Source: Batillaria attramentaria (taxonomy: Eukaryota; Mollusca; Gastropoda; Batillariidae). Taken from it: a DNA stretch of 64,000 bases. The position numbers and the translations under genes are program-made. The stretch is from contig JACVVK020000170.1 in assembly GCA_018292915.2 (NCBI GenBank), positions 269,501 through 333,500 on the forward strand. The letters are read 5' to 3'. A model generated the notes under the pieces. The model saw nothing but the letters and a program-made list of their open reading frames with translations. It did not search any database and was not told the DNA's origin. Position 1 is the stretch's first letter. Each line of letters starts with the position of its first letter. Positions 34,446-46,194 of this stretch are shown one piece after another.

Positions 34446-35620
34446 GTTTCTAATTATAGGACATGCACAGTTATTGGTGTCCGTGTTACAGTCTCGTAGA
34501 GCAGTAGCAATTGAAGAAATAATATAAGTACTGCTAATTTACCATTTCTTTTATTTTTTCAGACACAGAAAGAAACAGACGCTACTGGAAATACAAGCCA
34601 GCAGATAGGAACAGCAGGTACCGTTGTGTGTGTGTGTAACAGTGAGAGAGAGAGAGAGAGCTTTTTGTTAAACAGAGCACACGCACCCTCCCCGAAAAAA
34701 ACTGACCAGAGCGTGACAAGGTAATACGTACTCTGAGTATAACAACAAACACTGTGTGTGTTACAGGTGGAGTGAGTGTTGACCCGATGACGGCCACCCC
34801 ACACTGTGTGTTTCTGTTCACACCTCACTCTGATGGTGACACTGACAGTATAAGTCCCTTCATCACGTCTATCGTGGCTACACAGGACGGACAGCGGCTT
34901 GTTATGATTGATTTCAACAACATTATGGTGAAGGTTGCTGACGTGACAAACCCGCACACCGTCCTCAGTGTTACATTTGATGATGAGCCATGGGGACTGG
35001 CCCTGCTTCACGACGGTCGTGTGGCCGTCACAGCATGGAATAAGCGTCTTTACCTGCTTGACGTCAGCGGCCACCCGACCGTCGTGTCGCGGGTACAGAC
35101 CTCCAGACAGTACAGGGGGGTGAGTGCAGGGACCACGCACGGCACACTCATCGTGAGTTGTATTGACAGTCCGGCGACTGTGGATGTGAGTACATATAAA
35201 GGTAGATTCATACACACGGTGATAGACAGCAACACGCTGATGGATCTGAAATACCCGCTATACTTGAATACTGTGGGTGGCGACCTGCTTGTATCGGACT
35301 GTGACAGTAACACTGTGTTCCGTGTAGAGCTGGCTACAGGCCGTGTTGTTGCCACACTCACTCACCCACACATGAAGTGTCCACGCCAAGTGTGCACTGA
35401 CCCGTCCCGTAACGTCTATATCGTCTGTAGTGACAGTGAGTGTGTGCTGGTGATGTCGGCTGACGGACGGTGTCGGCGACATTTGAAGGGTTCTCAACAC
35501 GGGGACGAACCTCGTGTCTGGCCATACGCTGTGTGTGTCACGGGCTCGCGGCTTGTTGTTTGTTGGCTTGAATGCTCTTCTAATTACTCTGTTTTGGCGG
35601 GCTATGACCTCAAAAAGTAA
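29509..35620 (+). CDS. TRIM-like gene 2: RING, B-box, coiled coil, NHL-like propeller
   Basis: Proposed exons are 29509-30325, 30660-30791, 31640-32280, 34563-34617 and 34767-35620; 832 aa, phases consistent throughout. Domains are as in gene 1. RING and B-box ligands are all kept (C15, C18, C30, H32, C35, C38, C52, C55; C96 to H127). The cassette exon is absent: its place in intron 32281-34562 is taken by a SINE and a pogo-like MITE. Probable E3 ligase by family. The 3' flank lacks about 480 bp present after genes 1 and 3, including the AATAAA region. Confidence 0.82.
30326..31639 (+). other. Gene 2 introns and exon 30660-30791
   Basis: The 132-nt exon 30660-30791 uses acceptor GTGACAG. The alternative upstream CAG of genes 1 and 3 is TCAT here, which does not matter because that site would be out of frame. 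Intron 30792-31639 matches gene 1 with small indels and lacks the SINE-tail insertion found at 10214-10250. Confidence 0.6.
31640..32280 (+). CDS. Gene 2 exon 3: repeat-built coiled coil
   Basis: 33 nt longer than in gene 1, because one more 11-aa unit is present (AEKVKGQQQLQ followed by AEKVKGQQQLE). Ends CAG/GTGTGTGT in a (GT)n(GA)n tract (32281-32340). Confidence 0.82.
32449..32850 (+). mobile_element. tRNA-headed SINE in gene 2 intron
   Basis: Pol III A box TGGTCTAGTGG (32460-32471) and B box GGTTCGTGTCC (32504-32514), spacing as in tRNA-derived SINEs. The body has TCTCTCCGGGTACTCCGGCT, a motif seen in the central part of several animal SINEs. The tail is (ATT)n at 32831-32850. It is inserted in the sequence that leads to the cassette exon in gene 1. 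Confidence 0.8.
32873..34341. mobile_element. Pogo/Tigger-like MITE in place of the cassette exon
   Basis: Starts CAGTCAAACACGCTTAAG, ends GAGTGCGGCTG followed by TA. Repeated TTCGGCTTATCCGA-type subterminal motifs occur at both ends. Same class as 21047-23212 but a different subfamily. Left of it is the polypyrimidine stretch that precedes cassette exons in gene 1; right of it TTTCCGTGTCAC, which follows them. Internal (CT)n(GT)n at 33233-33300 and (CA)n at 33374-33422. Confidence 0.7.
34563..34617 (+). CDS. Gene 2 exon 5, short linker
   Basis: TQKETDATGNTSQQIGTA; acceptor TTTTATTTTTTCAG, donor GCAG/GTACC. Phase as in gene 1. Confidence 0.68.
34767..35620 (+). CDS. Gene 2 last exon: NHL-like beta-propeller
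   Basis: Open to the stop at 35618-35620 (GYDLKK). Contains [37 protein letters not shown] and [19 protein letters not shown]. More replacements than the RING exon relative to genes 1 and 3, for example in the first blades. Confidence 0.85.
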
Positions 35621-36138
35621 AGGTATTTGTTTTGATTAGTTCTGAAAACGTTTATTCGAGCAGCTGTTTACTCCCGCCTAGGCTGACAGAGCTCTGGCTC
35701 ACACACCTCCCCATGAAATGCAAGGGGGCTGACCTACAATGATATCACATCTTTCTTGTCAACTATTTACTGATAATCCACACTACGTACAGCGTCAACG
35801 TCACAGTATTTACATGTTCATATGTATGTGTATACATGTGTATGCTGATCGTAGAGATCACACATGATTTGTTCGAGTGGTTTATATATTACGTTATGTT
35901 GCGTTAATTTTTTTGCCGTAGCTACCGAACCCTCCGTGCATTCCGATCTTTGACCTGAGAGGAATACCGTTGGAGATGGCGAAGAGTTAGGGCAGAAAAA
36001 AGAAGATGCTAATAAAATTAATATTATGATGGTATAAGTATTACAGTAATATAAGAATTTCAAGTCGTAGATCTTTTGTTGTTGATCGACACTAGATCCA
36101 GCATCTTCATAATCTTTTGTTAAAGATGTGCCCGATGT
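35621..36138. other. Gene 2 3' flank
   Basis: 35621-35830 matches the far part of the gene 1 and 3 flanks (20600-20760, 50540-50700); the near part is deleted. 35920-35990 matches part of 51190-51270. No gene seen. Confidence 0.5.
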
Positions 36139-36740
36139 TTGCCAGTGGTCACGGTATCATATCATATATCGAGTTTTGCGCTTTTTGTCCTGCTCATGCA
36201 TAAACGCAGAAGCCTCCAGCCTGACCTCATTTCGCACGCTGGCCGCTTCCTCCCTTTGTTAGACGTTAAACTCCCAAACACCCACCCACCCTCCCTTTGT
36301 TGGTGTCTCCAGCTCCTTAGCTATCGTCGCCCTAAGAAGATAGACTTCAGTTCCCTCGGCAGCAGCGGCTTTCCTCAGTTTTTACTGACGATCCTGCTAC
36401 CTCCCATTTACCCTCCCTCGGCGTCATACGCTTTTTCTCACCCATTTTCGTTTAACCTTTTCTAATAGAAGCTCACATATGCCTACCTGCGCTTTGAATT
36501 TCTTGCGCTTCTTTGTATCTTTGCATGTTTTTTTTTTTTTTTTTTTTTCTACTTTCTTATTAGATTACTCCCTTTGTGCCTGGTATACTTTTTTTTTTTT
36601 TTTTTGTAACGTTAGCCTTTATTTTTTTAGTGTTCGTAGATTAGCAGGACAGCTTGTAAGATAGGCAGACCATGCCTACAAGTCTTTATCCTGAAATAAA
36701 CGTTTCAGTCAGTCAGTCAGTCAGTCAGTCAGTCAGTCTG
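36139..36740 (+). mobile_element. Probable LINE 3' region with (TCAG)n tail
   Basis: The stretch ends with AAATAAACG and (TCAG)n at 36703-36738, the shape of a non-LTR element 3' end. A SINE-tail-like piece (AAACTCCCAAACACCCACCC) is at 36267-36287. Poly(T) at 36528-36548 and 36588-36606. No reverse-transcriptase motif is visible, so this is tentative. Confidence 0.4.
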
Positions 36741-37559
36741 TACCACATGATAGTGCAACTATAGCTTGCCTTTGGTATGTACTCTTTCCCGACCGGGCTT
36801 CCGTGACGCTTGTGTCGGGAATCTGCTCTTGAACTGTTTCTGCGTAGTTACCGCTATTTGCTGGTATCTAAGAGTTTCATTTGACCTAACCGCTCGGCTT
36901 TTTTTTTTTTTTCCGTTGCTTTCAGTATCTCAATGTACAGCGTAAGGCGGGTTCAGCCTCCAAAACAGTAGTGGAATTCGTAACACTGCTCTTCTCCTAG
37001 AATCTTGGACTTGTGTGTTTTATTATTCCTTATTTTTTTGGATTTTGCTTTTCCGTATTGTTTAATTAATTCACTGAACGTGGACAACTCGATTTCTGCC
37101 TCTTGGGTCGTTTTGTAGGTAGTGAAGATAGGATTTAAAGCGCTGGACACTATGCAAAACTCCCATCAAGCAAGAGATATAGGTCAGTTAGAACAAGTAC
37201 ATCCCGTTCCCGGAACTTTTTTATACCCATCCCTGTTACTACTCTAAATAGCTTTCTAGTTGAAGATTCACAATCTATGGTATATTGCACCTTACGCTTT
37301 GGGTGCATTTCCACCCATATTTTCACTCAAACGAGCGTATCTCATGCAGTCAGTTCAGTTCCAGATCCACGAAACTTGAGCACCCTGTTTTAGCAGTCAC
37401 AGTAGACTAGCATACACAGCGCCAGTCCTGGCTGTACATTTACTGTGTGTGACAGTACAGCTGTGTCTGTGTGTTGAGGGTGATTGTGTTAGAAATGTTT
37501 CTTTCTTTCTTTGTAATATTACACCCCCCCCCCCTATTTTTAGCCGCAAAATAGTCTTT
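36741..37559. other. Intergenic, nothing recognised
   Basis: Contains T-runs at 36899-36912 and a C-run at 37524-37533. No gene or element recognised. Confidence 0.45.
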
Positions 37560-38007
37560 GTTGCTTGGGCAGCTCTGCTACCCCTGATAGTTGTAGGATG
37601 CTTTGTGGTGGGAAATGAATCCGTAAAATATCTGTTTATCTATTACTGTTATCTCCCTTGTGTGTTAACTTGAGCAATTGTTCTTGTTTCTGCACGCGTC
37701 TGTCTGACGTGTTGAAGCATAGAATTATTATGTGTTGTGGACTTTACTTGTCGTACTTGTTTCATTATTTCATCTGCAGCTACTCACATGCATGTAATGA
37801 ATCAGAATAAGTTTTAATCAGTTGTTAGCGGTACACGATCAGCAATGTTTTGTGTCACTGCTGATTTGCACGGCGTATGCTGACCGAAAGCTTCATGGCG
37901 CATCATATCACCAGCATTACTGTATCACACTGTATCGCCTGAATTTGCAGAATGAAATAAAGTTAAAATCTTTTTCTTTATGTGTTTTTATCTTGTCCTT
38001 TGTACAG

Positions 38008-38174
38008 TTGTGGTTTCTTATATTCAGACCATTCATGTTCGCTCTGATTGTCTGTATTTCCTCCACACCCCAGACGGGACTACAGGAAAAAACACTGATG
38101 TTGACTTTGACAGTGTGCGCTACAGCGATCTTTTCTGCACGGACCGTGCACGTTTTCTTCTCAAAGGAGACTAA
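38008..38174 (+). other. Possible terminal coding exon
   Basis: An acceptor-like TCCTTTGTACAG (38007) opens a frame to the stop at 38172-38174 that includes HVRSDCLYFLHTPDGTTG and LFCTDRARFLLKGD. Copy A of the duplication has the same sequence with a frameshift. A minus-strand frame also crosses the block, so the coding strand is not certain. I recognise no domain. Confidence 0.28.
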
Positions 38175-38254
38175 AATGCCAAAGGTTAACCGCTGATTAT
38201 CATGTGGTGCAGTACGGATCCTTTTGAACATCAGACTAGACGGACCCTGACGAA

Positions 38255-39160
38255 TCGCGTCCAAGTTTGTACACTAAACTCTCGCCGATTTTCGATTATT
38301 ACGAAGTTACCGCCATCTTTTTTTTTTTCACTGCTAGGTGTAGTTGCGCCAACCTCGCAGCTTGTTGTGCATGCTTAAAGTACATTATCATCCATAGCGG
38401 TCTCTTTTTCTTTGATCTCTCCTGTGTAAAAAGTGACCGTATTGTACTAGTACTTGAGAAATCATGTGACACGGAGCACGACATCACATGGCAATCAGGC
38501 ATGCTTCCCTGCAAAAAGGTTCGTTCACAGATACAGCTTTTTTGGGCCAAAAACACAAAACAAAAAAAAAAAAAAAAAAAAAAATCGTCATCGATGAGCA
38601 AGTACATGTATTACTACTCTTCGGGGAGAACTCGCTCCCTATGTCAACACCATCGACGACGAAACATTTTGACTCGGCATATCGGTGTTTCCAACTTCAT
38701 AAACTCGTTGTTCAAGTATAAAACAACAGTAGCCTGTACCTAGCAAGCACTCTTCACTCAAATTTCGGACAGTTTTAACCAACACTTATCAAAAGTCGTT
38801 CTCAAAAAGTTCAATCGATAGCTGGCGTCTCACCGACGTGTATGCTGTTTACTGATTTGGTGGCGAATTCGTGATCTAGATAGATCTCCGATTGAACAGA
38901 AGCTTCTTAATGCAGTCTCTCTGGCTACACTGAACTGTAAGTATTCCACGTGTGACAGTGTTATGTTAAAGTTTTGTTGAAAGTGTAAATGAGGTAACTT
39001 TGTTTCTAACTGTTCTAACGGTCTCGAAATTTGAAACAATCGTCAGAGTACATGATAAACTCAGAGGCAACAAATATGCTAACACTTCTGACAGGAATTG
39101 TAGGCCATACACTACAGTGCATGCACGGCGTTTGTCAACCCGGATTTTGATCTCACGCTG
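38255..39160. other. Insertion specific to duplication copy B
   Basis: Copy A runs from AATCGACCGCGCGAT directly into CCATATCAGTGTCACTGAG, whereas here 900 bp intervene. It holds poly(A) at 38563-38583. No TIR, LTR or coding signature that I can see. Confidence 0.4.
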
Positions 39161-39211
39161 CGAGCGTCCCATGTCAGTGTCACTGAGTTAGTGCAGCCGG
39201 ACTGGGTCAGA

Positions 39212-39735
39212 CATTGGAGAGGTTCAGAAATTGGAGAGGTTCAGATAGTGACGACAAGCGCTATGGCGACGGTTAACAATGGCCTCGCGTTGCCGTTCTT
39301 AGATCATCTCCGTCCCGCGTTTTAACTGTTGTTCATATGACGTGACCTGCGCCACAGCGGGAAAACGGTATAGCTACGCTGCACGTGTAGCGTGTCCTCA
39401 GGTGAAAACCTGTGGTGTTTACGACTTTCGGAGACTGTGAATTGCCACCATGAAAATCATTTCCTTGATTTTTTTTTATGGGAACACGTGCATCTCGTCA
39501 GAGTGTTGCTTTTTGTAAAGTTGTGATTGGGCATTGCTGTAATGGCGGAAACTGGCCTCAGGAGAACCACGAAAAGCACGGACTTTCACCATAGGCATAA
39601 AGATATCTTTGTAAATGCAGGCAAAATACTCTTTAACGGTGTTGCTGAGTACCTGGCCAGCACCAGTTTGTTTGTTTGATAACTTTACCAGCTTCAGCAA
39701 CTTGTTTAATTGTTAGACATTATGGCGTCAGTGGT

Positions 39736-39775
<40 letters not shown>

Positions 39776-39857
39776 GCGCGGGTGTGTTCTTGTGTGTATT
39801 TGTTTACGTCCTGGTCCGTAGTTGTCGTTGTCGTTAAATACTGGAACCTCTCCAATG
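39212..39857. mobile_element. Small TIR element, copy B
   Basis: Same ends as 23997-24628 (CATTGGAGAGGTTCAG, tandem on the left; AACCTCTCCAATG on the right). (CT)n at 39740-39771. Confidence 0.5.
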
Positions 39858-40373
39858 ACAAACTAAGGCACCGACAGACGTACAAATGCGGACCTGACAG
39901 ACCGCCGTGGCTAGGGTAGTGACAGGCGGGGTCCTATATGACATGTATATCGGGAGGACCGCAGATACTGTACCAACAATCCGTGCTGAGAGCAGAAAAC
40001 AACGAACAGCGTCAGCACACAACGAACGGCGTCAGCACACAACGAACAGCGTCAGCACACAACGAACGGCGGTCAGTCCTCGGTACACAGTGAAGACGGT
40101 TGCCATGACATGACATTCTCATTTTTATTTTCAATAAAAGTTTTGTTGTTGTTGTTGTTTTGTTTTTAATAAAAGGACGACCAACGATATTTTGCGTACA
40201 AATTCTTTGTTACCAACTTGTTCGGGCAACGTCAACATTAGTGTAGAAGGGACATGTAAAGAAAAAAATGTTAATCGTCTTCAAAAGCAGGTTTGCGTGA
40301 CGGACACATCACTCCTGAATCACTGGCTTGTTTGCCGTTAATGGTAGCAGCCGAAGTCGGAACTTTGTGTATA

Positions 40374-40379
<6 letters not shown>

Positions 40380-40451
<72 letters not shown>

Positions 40452-42070
40452 TATTTATCGAGGATAAAATCCTAGATAAGGTGCGCAGACAGGTCTACAA
40501 TCTTGTCCTTGCTACCCAACCCCCCCCCCCCCCCCGACCGAAAGCTGTACCCAATCGATTCCCCTCCGTCACCTTCTCTCCCACCCCAACCCCCCGCCTT
40601 CCCCTTTGAGTTGTTTTTAGCTTGCCCACTCATTTCTTTTTCCTCGAGTGACTGCCCCCCCCCCCCCCCCCTTCCATTTTCGACTCGCCAGTGAGAATTG
40701 TACATACCAAACATTGACAAAATTAATTTGTAAGTTAATCAGCAGTCACCAGACTTGTTGATACGGTAATAGTATAGTATAGTATAGTATAGTATAGTAT
40801 AGTATAGTATAGTATAGTATATTTCACCAGAAGCCTGAAGTCTAATAGTTACAATTTAACGTAGCATGTGTTGATACACACTTATTTCATATCTCAAGAC
40901 CTTTGTAAATAAGGAAGGCCAGACTGCCCATGACGGTAAAGCTAATGCTTGCCATAGTGGCTAAAAAAAAAATCTGAACAATTGATGTGATTGGGAAAAG
41001 ATGTACCCTGTACACCCAGCCCTTCGGTCCTCCGTGAACTAAAGCTGCTAGAACACTTAGCAATCTGGCCATTAATTATAAAATCTGTTACAATGACGCT
41101 GCGATAACTGTTTTGCCCACACGTGTGTATGTGGTTTCTAGTGTATGTATGTATGTATGTATGTATGTATGTATGTGTTTACGTATGTATACTTGTATAT
41201 GGATACGTCGTAAGAGTAAAACAAAATGGCTACCCCGAGGTAGACACGTGCGGACATGTACACACAATGGTCGTCATGCAATCATTGCCTTTTTAAGTAC
41301 ATGCCCATGTATCTAACTATATATGTCTTGATCTTGTACGTGCCTGCTCCTGTAAGTATTTGTGTTTGTATATATATTTACTGAAAAAGAGAGTAATAAA
41401 AAATTAAAAAAAAATCTGAAAAAAGTGTTACCTGTATTTTTATATTTTTATTTTATTTATTTATTTATTTATTTATTTATTTTTTTTTTTTTTTTTGGGG
41501 GGGGGGGGGGGGGTATGAACTGTGTCCTAATTAAAAATTTATGCAGAGGAAAAAGGGGGAGAAAAAAAAAAGATTTTCTGTCCCGCTCTCTTCAGGGAAT
41601 GGAAATGTTCAACACACTTCACCTCCTGTACTGTAGCAAAGTTTGTGGCACTTCAAACGTGCACTCTCACCCTGAAGTTTATGAGTGTGCATGTCTCATG
41701 CCTGTTTGGTTAAGCTCTGTCAGATAAGAACTTTGCACTAAAGAAGTCTTGTGTGTATAGTATGGGGAAGCGTGCAGAGAGTGATATGATTTTTTTTTTC
41801 AAGGGGGGGGGGGGGGGGGGGGGAGAGAGAGAGAGAGAGAGCTCCGAACTCCAAATGCTCGTGTCGTTGACATGTTTTCCACATGAAAGGTCTGTGTACA
41901 CTTTATAACACAAAGGGCATTACATACGCGCACACACAGTTTCAGTGTTTGTCAAAACAAAACAGAACAAAAACCAAACCAAAAAATCACCGTAAGTTCC
42001 GCTTTCTTCTAACAAAAAGTAAAGCAGTGGTATTCCTCCATCCAGACTAAAACACATAGACACGACCGTG

Positions 42071-42115
<45 letters not shown>

Positions 42116-42604
42116 GACAGACAGACAGAGAAAGAGAGAGAGAGAGACAGACAGACAGCGTACGTTAGTTAGGCAGAGAGAACCAACGACGCCATAATTA
42201 TTATCTAACAATAAAACAAGTAGCTGAAGTTATTAAACTACTTAAACAAACAAACTGATACTGACCAAGTACTCAGCAACACACATTAATTATGCGCACT
42301 TAAGTAAGGCTGCACATACAAAGCTAAGGTTTTGAATTGTTTCCATGGCAACATCTAACCTTTGGTCTACTTTCCAAAGCGCTTGACGATGATTTCATTC
42401 TGTACCTACCGCAGCAAGATTGAATAGGATGCCCCATGTATTGTGTGACCCTTTCCAAGGAAATCAACCAGCAAACTTCCAGCTGCATCCCCAGCAAACA
42501 GACACTATCACTGTCCCAGCAGACTTGATGATCCTGGCTTTTTTGGAGGAGGCGATCCAAGGTGTTTCCATTGCAACTAGCTACACCCGTGACTACCGGC
42601 TCTC

Positions 42605-42620
<16 letters not shown>
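40380..42620. repeat. Microsatellite-rich stretch
   Basis: (CA)n(GA)n at 40380-40448, C-runs at 40519-40536 and 40656-40671, (AGTAT)n at 40763-40820, (TGTA)n at 41143-41175, (ATTT)n then T(20) then G(20) at 41450-41513, G(20)(GA)n at 41803-41841, (GA)n with CAGA at 42074-42160, (GT)n at 42606-42634. No gene seen apart from the exon relic at 42480-42606. Confidence 0.75.
42480..42606 (+). pseudogene. Relic of a TRIM-gene exon 3/cassette 3' end
   Basis: CTACACCCGTGACTACCGGC and TCTCAG/GTGTGTGT match the end of exon 3 and of the cassettes (CTACACACGTGACTACAGAC, TTTCAG/GTGTG), microsatellite included. In the exon frame it reads TPVTTGSQ, but stops appear a short way upstream. It suggests a fourth, mostly lost gene copy. 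Confidence 0.35.
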
Positions 42621-42641
<21 letters not shown>

Positions 42642-42688
42642 GTTTTTGCTGTTGATTAGAAGCATTATGATACGCTGATTTACTTATA

Positions 42689-43192
42689 CAGACCCATACG
42701 CTTTAGTCAAACACGCTTAAGTCGAACTTCGGATACGTCGAAGCAAAAAGTTTTTCCCGGCCAAACTTGCTCTTTGTATGACTAAATTTTCCACGGATAA
42801 GTCGAACGAGTACTCAAAAACGGATAAGTCAAAACTCGGTTATGTCAAACGAAATCTGCAATTTTAGCCTCGGATAAGTCGTACCAGTCGCTGGCACGGG
42901 AATTTCTTTTTGTCCTTCTGATGCATCAGCGCCAAAACACGGCTTGCACGGAGATTTAACATTTCCCGTACAAGTACAGGTTGACAGTGTTACGTGTCCT
43001 GCGGGCCTTAGGGCTGGTTATCTTGGGTGGTAGAACACGAAATTGGCGAGAAACACGTGAAAGAACAGAGCTAGGCGAGAGATCTGACCCTGTGCCCCTG
43101 GTCTCTGAGGTTTTCTGTCGCCAGTGTTAAGAAGGTGATTTGCCGTCGGATTCGGAGGGTAAGCAGTGAGTTATTCCTGGTGTGTGAAATGA

Positions 43193-43257
<65 letters not shown>

Positions 43258-44169
43258 CGAGAGAGACAAAGAGAAAGAGAGAGAGTTTGCCGGTTGGTGC
43301 CGTTAGAGTTGGATCTTTCTGCTATTTGACTGCGTGTGTTTATATGACGTTGCACTAGAATTTATTGAGCACATGCGATCATATGACTGCGAAGGCGGGC
43401 GCGCGCGCGCGCGCACACACACATACACGCGCGCGCGCGCGCGCGCGCGCACAGATGACGCTGCTGATCTTACAAGCAGAATAAGAGTCAGTGAAACTAG
43501 AAAAGAAGAAGAAAACATAAGCTGGAAACTTATCACCGTTTGGTGCCAGGCAGCTTTTATCAGTGTCAGAACGAAACAGCCATCAGAAAAACTTGGCTTT
43601 CTCCTTCCTCTGCATTGCATGTGTGACTATGGTAAGACCAAGCCAATACTCTGAACTGAAAGTGAACTCAAAGTGAACTAAATAGCTACGGAGATTCGAT
43701 GACATGGCAGCTTACACGAGCGTATTGAATATAACAAATCCTAGCAGTAAGGCTCAGTATAGTTCGCACCCCTGGGCCGTACTGGGCAAACTATTCAAAC
43801 GCATCCACACTCGTTTAGTAGAGTTCGCCTGCTTATATCGGTTTAGGGTTAGGTTTAGATTTAGGGTTGGGGTTACCTTGTGGTAATGGTGAAATCGCTA
43901 TGTTGTTTAGACGGTCGCAGTGCATTTACAGCAGGTGCAAATGACAAAAGTGGGCGAACAATACCAACGCAGCAGCAGTAAGCTCATGTTGACCAGGGAA
44001 AATACATTTCAGTTTCCAAAGCGAATCAGGGGGTGAAAAGGTGCAACTCGCTTAACTCGAAGCTAGAGTCGAAATTCGACCTTATCCGTCGTCACGGATA
44101 AGTCAAACTTCGGATACGTCAAACAAAAATCCATTTCCCCTGCGAATTCGACTTAAGCGTGTTCGACTG
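42689..44169. mobile_element. Pogo/Tigger-like MITE, copy 2 (empty LINE site)
   Basis: TA-flanked (42687-42688, 44170-44171), with the same ends as 21047-23212. (GT)n at 43194-43254, (CG)n at 43392-43450, TTAGGG-like units at 43843-43870. It has the single, uninterrupted ACAGCAGGTGCAA at 43930-43942. Confidence 0.75.
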
Positions 44170-45225
44170 TATATGCTATGATTTCAAGTGAACGCCGCGC
44201 CGAGTCACCATGGTACTACAGATTGTGTCAAAAATTATTCTTCTTCGCACGGTACTGTGTATAAAACAAGAGAATAAAGTCCTGTTGATGTGCGTCCTGA
44301 CTACAGCGTGTCGTACCAGCAGTGTATTGCACCACACCTCACACAGCCTGGATTTGTGGGTCTTGCAAAGTGGCGATAAGGCGCTAGAATTTCAAGATAA
44401 CGACAAAACATGCTCTTGCGTGTCTGAATTGCCCTCCAAGGAACTCACACGCACCACAGCAGCTATATCTGTTTGAAACGCTTTTCTGACACTGTGTGCA
44501 CGGTCAGCTCAAACCACGATAAGCCCTTTCGAATGCGTCCGCAAAAAAAATAAAAATAATAATCTTTTCTTTCTGAAGACTTAACTGACAGTGGCATGCG
44601 TGGAGAACCCGACAGGAATACGGATTTAGGCTCCGGTAAACGTGAACGTAAACATCAGCATCAGCTACGGAAATAAATAACTCTAATGTTTACAGGTTTT
44701 GTTGTTGTCTGTACTGCATGTATTGCTTTATTGTTAAAATGAAGTAAAGTTACGGTTTCGACCTCCGTTTCCTTACGGACTGCCCCTGTCGTCAAGAAAC
44801 ACAGATTTGCGTACAGATTGGAATGCTGATGTTAGCTTTCAAACAAATGCAGGTACGGACGGAGTAGAAATAACTTATTCCAAATCGGTGTCACCGATTA
44901 TAGAACTTACGCCACACTCGTTAGTTGATTCCCACCAAAGAAGTGTGAGTTTTACTCGCAGTTTTTCGGTTAAATTTAATTAATCAACAAACTCGTGTGG
45001 TGCACTGTACATTATAGAGGGCAGCCTATTGTGAAAACTGTATTGACGCTGTACTTGAGTGTCATAGTGATAGTGTCGGAGCTCCGTTGCCTTGCTGCAT
45101 GTACTTAGAGTGTCACCTGCCGTTGGTTAGAAATATTGTGTTCATTAACAAGTGAACAAGAAGACTTGCTACATAGCGCTCCGTCGTCTTGTGTCTTGTG
45201 CGACTACACTTAGCAGGGATTCACA
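44170..45225. other. Intergenic, nothing recognised
   Basis: An 88-codon plus frame (44210-44476) has no recognisable domain. No RNA gene or element seen. Confidence 0.45.
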
Positions 45226-45235
45226 CTGTCTTCTG

Positions 45236-45287
45236 AATCTGACAGGGAGAGAGAAAAGAAGAGAGATTTTACCATCAATGGTTTCAG
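45236..45287 (+). promoter_or_regulatory. Candidate 5'-UTR exon of gene 3 with donor
   Basis: Matches 27268-27345 and ends GGTTTCAG/GTATGTTGAT. It contains no in-frame ATG continuing into the coding exon. A promoter cannot be placed. Confidence 0.45.
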
Positions 45288-46168
45288 GTATGTTGATTAG
45301 TCTTTTGTTACTGCTGCTGTTAAATGCTAATGGTGGCTTGTCTTCTGTTGTTTAGTGTCTGTGATGATGGTGTTAGCTGTTTTCGTTTGTATTGAAGTGT
45401 TGATGGTGTTTCTGGTGTTGATTATTGCTGATGGTGGTCTGTTATCTTTCCGTGTTTAGTGGTGATGATGGTCTGACTCTGTTTTCTGTTTTTTGGTGTT
45501 TTTTTTAGTGGTGATGATGGCCTGTTTTGTGTTGTTGTTTAGTGGTGATGGTGGCCCGATTTCCGTTGTTGTTTAGTGGTGATGGTGGCCCGATTTCTGT
45601 TGTTGTGTAGTGGTGATGATGGTCTGTTTTCTGTTGTTGTTTAGTGGTGATGGCGGCCCGATTTCCGTTGTTGTTTAGTGGTGATGGTGACCTGTTTTCT
45701 GTTGTTTTTTTAGTGATGATAATGGCATGTTTTCTGTTGTTTAGTGATGATGGTGGCCTGTTTTCTGTTGTTGTTTAGTTATGATGATGGTGGTCTGTTT
45801 TCTGTTGTTGTTGTTGTTTAGTGGTGATAGTGGACGTTTTGCGTTGTTGTTTTTATATTGTTTTATTTACTTTGTTGGTTCTCAGCAATAATTATGTTTA
45901 GTCACAATGGCTTCGCCATGGGACGATAACAAACCAACAATGTAATGTCACTATCTTATTTGAACCGTTCGAAAGCACAGAGCCTCTTCGATTAACGGAG
46001 CAGACCGAAACACAAAGTTTACAATTAGGTAAATTGAGATAAATTGGACAACAGAAGTAACGTTTCATGATTTCTTTCGTTGTTTGTTAATTGGTTTGTT
46101 TGGTTCGTTGGTTGAGATGGTGAGTGGGTGAACTTTTCACGTTTAGGCAAATATGTGCAGATGTCTAG
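45288..46168 (+). repeat. Gene 3 5' intron with minisatellite
   Basis: Degenerate units from about 45330 to 45845 (best at 45530-45700). Then TTGCGTTGTTGTTTTTATAT and GGCTTCGCCATGGGACG, shared with gene 1 (8455-8540). Acceptor TCTAG at 46164-46168. Confidence 0.7.
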
Positions 46169-46194
46169 AGAGTGCAAACTGACCTTGCGGAAGG

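Larger units (their letters stand above)
37560..40840. repeat. Segmental duplication, copy B
   Basis: Homologous in order to 23235-25550. Copy B has a 900-bp insertion (38255-39160), an expanded 20-bp tandem repeat (40013-40073, CACACAACGAACGGCGTCAG), and (AGTAT)n at 40763-40820 where copy A has only AGTAATATAGTAAC. Confidence 0.7.
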
